Assembly (NCBI GenBank): GCA_963678585.2
Contig: CAXXGA010000002.1
Coordinates: forward strand, 2,480,001-2,544,000
DNA length: 64,000 nucleotides
Origin: Breoghania sp963678585
Lineage (GTDB): Bacteria; Pseudomonadota; Alphaproteobacteria; Rhizobiales; Stappiaceae
Direction: 5' to 3'
The notes below the pieces were generated by a model that was not told where the DNA came from, ran no database searches, and saw nothing but the letters and a program-made list of their open reading frames with translations. Position numbers and translations under genes: made by a program. Shown piece by piece: positions 58,368-64,000 of the stretch; position 1 is the stretch's first letter; each line of letters starts with the position of its first letter.

Positions 58368-60390
58368 CGCCGCTCGGGAGACCCTGCCACCACGCAAACA
58401 ATTGTCGGTTCGCGTCCGCCTGCTTGCCATTGCCCTGTTGCCGACGCTGGTGGTCCTGCCGGTTTTCCTCGGCCTCGCCATGGCGCGCTGGAATTCCAAG
58501 TTCGACTCTCTCCTGAAGACCAAGGCGAACGGCGACCTCACGATTGCGCACCAGTATTTGTCGCGCATCCTTGAAAACTCCGGCGAACGAATAGATGCGC
58601 TGGGCAAGTCGGCCGAGTTCCAGAATATGGCGGATCAGGGGGACGCGTCGGCGCTCTCACGGCTGCTGGACCGCCGTCGCGAAGATCTCGGACTGGATTT
58701 CCTTTACCTCGTCTCCGGCGACGGGGTCGTTGAAGCCGCCTCCCCCGCCCGGGCGCGACCGCCGCTGTCCAGAGATTGGCCTGTGATCGTCAAGGCCCTG
58801 AACGGCGTCCCGGCGACAAGCATCGACATATTCGAAAACAAGGACCTCGCCGCGATATCAGAGGAGCTTGCGAAACGGGCAAGGCTGGAACTGATCCCCA
58901 CGCCCAATGCCGTACCGAGCGAGCGCAAGGTCGAGGACCGGGGCATGATCGTGCATACGGCAAGTCCCGTCCGGCTGCCGAACGCCCCGGCGGCGGCATT
59001 GGTCGGCGGATTGCTGCTCAATCAGAACCTGGTTTTCATCGACACGATCAACGATCTCGTCTATCGCGAAGCCAGCCTGCCCGAAGGCAGTCAGGGCACG
59101 GCGACGCTGTTTCTGGACGACGTGCGGGTCAGCACCAACGTGCGCCTGTTCGAAAACCGGCGCGCACTGGGCACACGCGTTTCCGCAATCGTGCGCAAGC
59201 GGGTTCTGGACGAGGGCAAACCCTGGCTCGACCGGGCCTTCGTGGTCAATGACTGGTACATCTCCGCGTACGAACCGATTGTCGACAGCGGCGGCGTACG
59301 TGTGGGCATGCTCTATGTCGGCTTTCTGGAAACGCCCTTCACGATAGCCAAGCTCCAGACCCTTGCCGCGCTGATCCTGGGTTTTCTGGTCGTCACCGCC
59401 GGCAGCGTGCCGTTGTTCCTGCGTTGGGCCCGAGGGGTGTTCGAACCGCTGGAGCGGATGACCGACACGATCGGGCGCGTCGAACAGGGCGATCTCGGTG
59501 CGCGCACAGGCTCGCAAGGCATCGGCGACGAGATCGCGCGCGTTGCGCAGCATCTCGATCACCTCCTGGATCAGGTGCAGGAGCGCGACCGGAAACTGCG
59601 CAGCTGGAACGAGGAACTGAACAGCCGGGTGGAGGAACGCACCCGCGACCTCAGGATGGCGAACCGGCAACTGGAAGAGACGACCCGACAGCTGATCATG
59701 TCGGAGAAGCTTGCGGCAATCGGCGAGATCACCGCCGGTGTCGCGCATGAAATCAACAATCCGATTGCGGTGATCCAGGGAAACCTCGAAGTGCTGCGCA
59801 TGCTGCTCGGCGAGCACGCCGATGTGGCAAGCACGGAAATCCGGCTGATCGACGAGCAGATCGACCGCATCAATCAGATCGTGATGAAGCTTCTCCAGTT
59901 CGCCAAGCCGGATGAATATGCAGGTTATGCTGAGCGGCATGTGCCCGACGAGGTGATATCCGACTGCATCCCGCTCGTGCGCCATCTGTTGCGCAAGAGC
60001 GAGATCGACGTCGTGAGGGAGCCCGGTGCGACCGGTTCTATCCTGATGAGCCGGACCGAGCTGCAACAGGTGCTGATCAACCTGCTCGTCAACGCCATTC
60101 ACGCCATGCCGCATGGCGGCAATATCATCGTGAAGACACGAGACGAGGAGCACGCCGGACAATCCGGCGTGAGCGTTGAAATCACAGACACGGGCGTCGG
60201 CATGCCCCCCGAGGTGGTCACCCGCATCTTCAATCCCTTCTACACGACCAAGAGCCGGCAAGGGACGGGGCTGGGTCTGTCGATCACGCAAACCCTCGTC
60301 ACGCGTCAGGGCGGAGATATCAAGGTCGACAGCGCGCAAGGTGAGGGCACGACCTTCACCGTCTGGCTGCCGGAAGCCGCCGATGCCTGA
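58360..60390 (+). CDS. Membrane sensor histidine kinase, partner of the NtrC-type regulator
   Basis: A 676-residue protein from MSDAARETLPPRKQLSVRVR. Two membrane helices (about residues 20-42 and 325-350) flank a periplasmic Cache-like sensor domain. A HAMP segment (RWARGVFEPLERMTDTIGRV), a coiled coil and the HisKA box IGEITAGVAHEINNPIAVIQ with the phospho-acceptor His follow. The ATPase domain has ELQQVLINLLVNAIHAMPHG, DTGVGMPPEV and GTGLGLSITQTLV. Layout and partner recall DctB/DctD, sensing an external carboxylate. It overlaps the regulator gene. Confidence 0.94.
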   Translation: MSDAARETLPPRKQLSVRVRLLAIALLPTLVVLPVFLGLAMARWNSKFDSLLKTKANGDLTIAHQYLSRILENSGERIDALGKSAEFQNMADQGDASALSRLLDRRREDLGLDFLYLVSGDGVVEAASPARARPPLSRDWPVIVKALNGVPATSIDIFENKDLAAISEELAKRARLELIPTPNAVPSERKVEDRGMIVHTASPVRLPNAPAAALVGGLLLNQNLVFIDTINDLVYREASLPEGSQGTATLFLDDVRVSTNVRLFENRRALGTRVSAIVRKRVLDEGKPWLDRAFVVNDWYISAYEPIVDSGGVRVGMLYVGFLETPFTIAKLQTLAALILGFLVVTAGSVPLFLRWARGVFEPLERMTDTIGRVEQGDLGARTGSQGIGDEIARVAQHLDHLLDQVQERDRKLRSWNEELNSRVEERTRDLRMANRQLEETTRQLIMSEKLAAIGEITAGVAHEINNPIAVIQGNLEVLRMLLGEHADVASTEIRLIDEQIDRINQIVMKLLQFAKPDEYAGYAERHVPDEVISDCIPLVRHLLRKSEIDVVREPGATGSILMSRTELQQVLINLLVNAIHAMPHGGNIIVKTRDEEHAGQSGVSVEITDTGVGMPPEVVTRIFNPFYTTKSRQGTGLGLSITQTLVTRQGGDIKVDSAQGEGTTFTVWLPEAADA

Positions 60391-60407
60391 GGCAGGAACA
60401 ATGAGAC

Positions 60408-60465
60408 ATGGACAAAATGTCCATCTCTCTCGGCCGGATTGCGCTGCGATATGGACAAGATGTCC
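60408..60465. promoter_or_regulatory. Twin palindromic enhancer sites upstream of the OFA transporter gene
   Basis: ATGGACAAAATGTCCAT at 60408-60424 is a perfect palindrome with 7-bp arms. GGACAAGATGTCC at 60453-60465 repeats the core. Their centres are 43 nt apart, about four helical turns, and the sites lie about 60-110 nt upstream of a sigma-54 promoter. This is the usual layout for an NtrC-type activator, most likely the regulator encoded just upstream. Confidence 0.75.
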
Positions 60466-60518
60466 TCGCCCAGCAGCCAGCACAGGTCCAATCAATTGAT
60501 AAATATAATGAATTTGCA

Positions 60519-60536
60519 TTGGCTTCGAACTTGCGA
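60519..60536 (+). promoter_or_regulatory. Sigma-54 promoter of the OFA transporter gene
   Basis: TTGGCTTCGAACTTGCGA: GG at 60521-60522 and GC at 60533-60534, exactly 10 bases apart, as in the consensus TGGC-N8-TTGC. The predicted start of transcription is near 60546. A leader of about 200 nt follows, with a GAAGC/GCTTC hairpin near 60610-60630 and GGGAGG before the ATG at 60754. Confidence 0.75.
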
Positions 60537-60753
60537 AGGGACACGCGCTGCCCGGAGGTGCGCGGTTATCTGAGCCGTTGCCCTGGGGGGGATACGGTCA
60601 GTCCGACGAAGCGGGAGGCTTCGCCGGTTCCGGCATATCCGGCAGCAGGGGGCATGTGGCCAACAAGCCGCCACCGGGGAGATGCGCCGCCATCCGGCGT
60701 GTAATCCGCCTCGGAGGAATGCCCGACAAACAATGCGTGGGAGGACATAGTGC

Positions 60754-62469
60754 ATGTTTGATCGGCTAAAGAAGGAACACATCGTCGCTGAAGACGGTTT
60801 CAACCGCTGGAAGGTTCCGCCAGCATCCATCGCAATTCATCTTTGTATCGGCTCCGTCTATGCGTGGAGCATCTTCAATCCGCCGCTGATCAAGCAGTTC
60901 GGCGTTGTTGCGGCGTCTGCCGGCGACTGGTCGCTGTCTTCGGTCGTGTGGATTTTCTCGGTCGCCATCGTTTTCCTCGGGCTGTCCGCTGCCTTCGGCG
61001 GCAAGTGGCTGGAGGAAGTCGGGCCGCGCATGGTGGGCGTCGTCGCGGCGATGTGCTGGGGCGGCGGCTTTATCGTCGGCGGCCTCGGCATCATGACGCA
61101 TCAGCTCTGGCTGGTTTACCTCGGCTACGGCGTCATCGGCGGCTGCGGCCTCGGCCTTGGCTACGTGTCGCCCGTGTCAACGCTGATCCGCTGGTTCCCC
61201 GACCGTCGCGGCATGGCGACGGGCATGGCCATCATGGGCTTTGGCGGCGGCGCCATGATTGCCACGCCGATCAAGGAAACGCTGCTCGGCCTCTTCTACA
61301 AGGCGCCGCAGTTCCTTGGTGCCGAAAGCGCGGTGAACCTCATCACCGAAGGCGGCAAACGCATGGCCGAAGTCAACGGCCAGCTCGTGGAAGTCGTCGT
61401 CGCCAGCGCCAAGCAGCTGGCTTCGGCTCCGGTGCCGCTGCAGGAAGGCGTCTACGTTGTCGGCACCGGCAACACGGGCACCGCGGGCACCTTCTTCACG
61501 CTCGGTGTCGTCTATTTCATCGTGATGATGATTGCGGCCTTCTCCTATCGCGTGCCGCGTGAAGGCTGGCTGCCGGCAGGCTGGACCCCGCCGACGGCGG
61601 ATGCAGCATCGCGCAAGATGATCACGCACAACCACGTCCACATCGATCAGGCGCTCAAGACGCCGCAATTCTACCTGCTGTGGATCGTGCTCTGCTTCAA
61701 CGTGACCGCGGGCATCGGCGTGATCGGCGTCGCCAAGACGATGATGACGGAAATCTTCGGCACGACCCTGCCGTTTATCGTGAACTCGGCCTTCGCGGCG
61801 ACCTATGTGTTCATGATCTCCGTCTTCAACATGGTCGGCCGTTTCTTCTGGGCCTCGGCCTCCGACTATATCGGCCGCAAGAACACCTACTACTGCTTCT
61901 TCATCCTCGGCATAGCTCTCTACCTGTCGATCCCCTTCGCGGCTCAGCAGGTGAGCGTGAACCCGGCGGTAACCTGGCTGGTGATGTTCTACGCAGCGAC
62001 CATGATCATCTTCACCATGTACGGCGGCGGTTTTGCGACCATTCCGGCGTATCTGGCGGATATCTTCGGCACCAAGTATGTCGGCGGCATCCACGGCCGT
62101 CTGCTGACCGCCTGGAGCACGGCCGGCGTGCTTGGCCCCCTCGCCATCACCCAGTTGCGCAACGCATCGCTGAACAGCTCGATCACCGACCTCGCCTCCA
62201 AGGTGGATCCGTCGGTCTTCGCCCAGAAGTTCGGCGCAGGCATCGAGCAGCTTGACCAGCTGGTGGCCGCCAAGACGGTGACGATCGCCCGTTTGATGGA
62301 AATTGCCCCGCAAGGCACGGTCGATCCGACACCAAGCCTCTACAACACCACCATGTATGCGATGGCGGGGCTTCTGGTAATCGCGCTTGTTTCCAACTTC
62401 TTCGTGCGTCCGGTGCATGAAAGGCACCACATGGAGCCGAATGTCGGTGGCGCGGCTGCAAAAGCCTGA
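60754..62469 (+). CDS. MFS transporter of the oxalate/formate antiporter (OFA) family
   Basis: A 571-residue protein starting MFDRLKKEHIVAEDGFNRWK. The first helix region SIAIHLCIGSVYAWSIFNPP is typical of OFA proteins, as are GCGLGLGYVSPVSTLIRWFP and DRRGMATGMAIMGFGGGAM. It is about 150 residues longer than classical OxlT: a central insert (about residues 170-245) and one near residues 475-520. Its own sigma-54 promoter and adjacent two-component system suggest induction by an external acid. Oxalate is not proven; formate, pyruvate or another small monocarboxylate is possible. Confidence 0.92.
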   Translation: MFDRLKKEHIVAEDGFNRWKVPPASIAIHLCIGSVYAWSIFNPPLIKQFGVVAASAGDWSLSSVVWIFSVAIVFLGLSAAFGGKWLEEVGPRMVGVVAAMCWGGGFIVGGLGIMTHQLWLVYLGYGVIGGCGLGLGYVSPVSTLIRWFPDRRGMATGMAIMGFGGGAMIATPIKETLLGLFYKAPQFLGAESAVNLITEGGKRMAEVNGQLVEVVVASAKQLASAPVPLQEGVYVVGTGNTGTAGTFFTLGVVYFIVMMIAAFSYRVPREGWLPAGWTPPTADAASRKMITHNHVHIDQALKTPQFYLLWIVLCFNVTAGIGVIGVAKTMMTEIFGTTLPFIVNSAFAATYVFMISVFNMVGRFFWASASDYIGRKNTYYCFFILGIALYLSIPFAAQQVSVNPAVTWLVMFYAATMIIFTMYGGGFATIPAYLADIFGTKYVGGIHGRLLTAWSTAGVLGPLAITQLRNASLNSSITDLASKVDPSVFAQKFGAGIEQLDQLVAAKTVTIARLMEIAPQGTVDPTPSLYNTTMYAMAGLLVIALVSNFFVRPVHERHHMEPNVGGAAAKA

Positions 62470-62499
62470 CCCTCAGGTTTGTTTGCTTCATGAAAACAA

Positions 62500-62526
62500 G
62501 GGGCGCGGAGAAACACACCGCGCCCC
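62500..62526. terminator. Bidirectional terminator between convergent genes
   Basis: A perfect 9-bp stem, GGGGCGCGG with CCGCGCCCC, and a 9-nt loop, between the OFA gene and the aminotransferase stop. On the minus strand TTGTTTTC follows, so it serves the aminotransferase best. Confidence 0.75.
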
Positions 62527-62539
62527 GTATTGCCATGTC

Positions 62540-63742
62540 TCAGCGCGTCAGAGACCGGCACAGACCGGCGATCCGCGCCACCGCCTGCTTGAGCATCTCG
62601 TCATCGACAGCATAGCTCAGCCGCAGGAAACCCGGCGCACCGAAGGCCGTTCCCGGCACGGTCGCAACGCCCGCCTCTTCAAGGATCACCTTGGCGAGAT
62701 CCACATCGGTCTCGACAGCAACGCCTGCAGGCGATTTCGTTCCCAGAAAATCGCTGCAGCCCGCCAGCACATAGAAGGCGCCGTCTGGCTTGCGGCAGGA
62801 AAGACCGGCCTCCGCCAGAAGCGGCATCAGCAGATCGCGACGGCGGCAGAACGCCTCGCGATTGGTGACAAGACAGTCCTGCGGGCCTTCCAGCGCGGCC
62901 AGCGCACCGGCCTGACTGATGGAGGACGCGCACGAGGTGCTCTGCGACTGCAGCTTGCGAACCTCGCGCATGATGTCCGCCGGACCGCCGCCGTAGCCCA
63001 GACGCCAGCCCGTCATGCAATAGGCCTTGGACACACCGTTGACCGCAACCGTGCGCTCCGCAAGCTTCGGCTCCACCGCGATGATCGAGGTGAATTTCTG
63101 ACCGCCGAAAATGATGTGTTCGTAGATGTCGTCGCTCAGGATGCCGACCTGCGGATGCTTCAGCAGCACGTCCGCAAGCCCGCGCAGTTCGTCCGCGGTG
63201 TAGACCGCGCCGCTCGGGTTGCACGGCGAGTTGAGGATAAGCCAGCGCGACTTGTCGGTAATGGCCGCTTCAAGCGCTTGCGCGGTCACCTTGAAGCCGT
63301 TTTCCGCCGCCCCGTCCACTATCACCGGCGTGCCGTCCGCAATCCGGGTCATTTCCGGGTAGGACACCCAGTAGGGCGCCGGGATGATCACCTCGTCGCC
63401 GGGATCGACCGTCGCCAGCAGCACGTTGAAGATCACCTGCTTGGCGCCGGTGGAGACGACGATCTGGTCGGATGCGAAATCGAGACCGTTTTCGACCTTG
63501 AACTTGCGCTGGATCGCGGCCTTCAGCTCTGCGGTGCCGTCGACATTGGTGTAGCGCGTCTTGCCCTCGGCCATCGCCTTGTTGGCGGCCTCGATGATGT
63601 GGGCGGGGGTATCGAAATCCGGCTCGCCGATGGCGAGGCTGATGATGTCCCGGCCTTCTGCCTTGAGGACCCTGGCACGACCGGACACTGCGGAGTTGGC
63701 GGACGGCTTGGTCGCCAGCATACGCGACGAGATCTTGTTCAT
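62540..63742 (-). CDS. Class I aminotransferase, aspartate aminotransferase type
   Basis: A 400-residue PLP enzyme. It has RDIISLAIGEPDFDTPAHII, YTNVDGTAELKAAIQRKF, ILNSPCNPSGAVYTADELRG, the PLP-lysine motif VNGVSKAYCMTGWRLGYGGG and the late arginine segment APGFLRLSYAVDD. It is typical of the alphaproteobacterial AatA/AspC branch (aspartate, sometimes aromatic or prephenate). It is transcribed towards the OFA gene and preceded by a tctA-like gene on the same strand. Confidence 0.93.
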   Translation of the reverse strand: MNKISSRMLATKPSANSAVSGRARVLKAEGRDIISLAIGEPDFDTPAHIIEAANKAMAEGKTRYTNVDGTAELKAAIQRKFKVENGLDFASDQIVVSTGAKQVIFNVLLATVDPGDEVIIPAPYWVSYPEMTRIADGTPVIVDGAAENGFKVTAQALEAAITDKSRWLILNSPCNPSGAVYTADELRGLADVLLKHPQVGILSDDIYEHIIFGGQKFTSIIAVEPKLAERTVAVNGVSKAYCMTGWRLGYGGGPADIMREVRKLQSQSTSCASSISQAGALAALEGPQDCLVTNREAFCRRRDLLMPLLAEAGLSCRKPDGAFYVLAGCSDFLGTKSPAGVAVETDVDLAKVILEEAGVATVPGTAFGAPGFLRLSYAVDDEMLKQAVARIAGLCRSLTR

Positions 63743-63779
63743 TGTTTTTCTCTGCGGAGGTTGTGGAGCGGGCGACGGC

Positions 63780-64000
63780 TCATGACGAGCCGTCTTCCTG
63801 CTCGATGCGTCTGCCGCTTCGTTGGCGAAGGCGCGAGATGAAGGGGTAGGCCAGCGTCAGCACGATCAGCGCAATGATCACGTAGGACAGCGGAGAGGTG
63901 AAAAAGATCATCCAGTCGCCGCCGGAAATCTGCAGCGAACGCCGCAGATTGGTTTCCAGGATCGGCCCGAGCACCAGAGCGATGACGAGAGGTGCGCCGG
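63780..64000 (-). CDS. tctA: Tripartite tricarboxylate transporter permease TctA, C-terminal part (cut by window edge)
   Basis: The last 73 or so residues of a TctA-type permease. The segment GAPLVIALVLGPILETNLRR followed by SLQISGGDWMIFFTSPLSYV and a final membrane helix (IIALIVLTLAYPFI) are hallmarks of the TctA C terminus. The rest lies outside the window. TctA forms the large channel of a TTT importer for citrate-like acids. Confidence 0.9.
   Translation of the reverse strand, partial: GAPLVIALVLGPILETNLRRSLQISGGDWMIFFTSPLSYVIIALIVLTLAYPFISRLRQRSGRRIEQEDGSS

Noticed and set aside
58858..60519. 553-codon minus-strand reading over the sensor kinase
   Set aside because: Antisense shadow; composition typical of reverse-strand GC-rich frames.
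1..64000. CRISPR array, rRNA operon, prophage or plasmid origin
   Set aside because: No regularly spaced direct repeats, rRNA sequence, phage structural genes or replication initiator were seen.

Overview
The window is chromosomal DNA of a GC-rich alphaproteobacterium, probably in the Hyphomicrobiales (Rhizobiales). The evidence is a fliN-fliH-fliG-fliF block on one strand, a DUF1153/SciP-type CtrA inhibitor next to it, flgD-fliK, several TRAP and TctA-type transporters, a PmtA-like phospholipid methyltransferase and a CtrA-like half-site pair upstream of fliF. No phage structural genes, CRISPR array or plasmid replication genes were seen.

Layout. 1-7.5 kb is a core flagellar block, mostly minus strand: fliN (cut by the edge), fliH, fliG, fliF, sciP, flgD, fliK. 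7.9-9.8 kb holds mnmA and a pmtA-like gene. An intact elongator tRNA-Met(CAT) follows at 10039-10115. From there to about 54.77 kb lies a roughly 44.7 kb accessory region, divided by five partial copies of the tRNA-Met 3' half at 12690, 30821, 40130, 42882 and 54725. The first copy is a perfect 49-nt repeat; the others are about 78-82% identical by hand count. I read this as a serial island: successive cargo units inserted at the 3' end of one tRNA gene, the newest nearest to the tRNA. Three of the copies are preceded at 21-23 nt by the same 14-nt box, and sequence downstream of several copies is also related. No integrase gene is visible anywhere in the window.

The cargo units have separate functions. 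Unit 1 (10.1-12.7 kb) carries one membrane acyltransferase-3/SGNH protein. Unit 2 (12.7-30.9 kb) has a sugar-acid operon (uxuA, uxuB, GntR regulator, TRAP transporter, Zn dehydrogenase, best fitting L-gulonate to 2-keto-3-deoxygluconate) facing an operon with a nitrate/sulfonate/cyanate-type ABC importer, OsmC protein, acyl-CoA-dehydrogenase-like flavoenzyme, double rhodanese, FAD reductase and cyanase, with a divergent TetR regulator. Unit 3 (30.9-40.2 kb) is a compact six-gene biosynthetic cluster with no ketosynthase: thioesterase with a Cys nucleophile, B12-binding radical SAM enzyme, fatty-acyl-AMP-ligase-like enzyme, two P450 domains fused in one chain, acyl carrier protein, and a NodU/TobZ-type carbamoyltransferase. 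Unit 4 (40.2-42.9 kb) is a LysR/MFS divergent pair. Unit 5 (42.9-54.8 kb) combines a five-gene dipeptide-type ABC importer with two M20 hydrolases, an Ldh-family reductase, an alpha/beta hydrolase and an RpiR regulator.

After the last tRNA fragment, core-like sequence resumes: a DEAD-box helicase, then an NtrC-type response regulator and sensor kinase directly upstream of an oxalate/formate-antiporter-family MFS gene. That MFS gene has twin palindromes and a well-spaced sigma-54 promoter. The window ends with an aspartate-type aminotransferase and the C-terminal end of a tctA gene. The strongest novelty candidates are the tRNA-fragment-delimited cargo array and the carbamoylating, fused double-P450 cluster inside it. 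All identities and functions here come from reading the sequence, without database searches.
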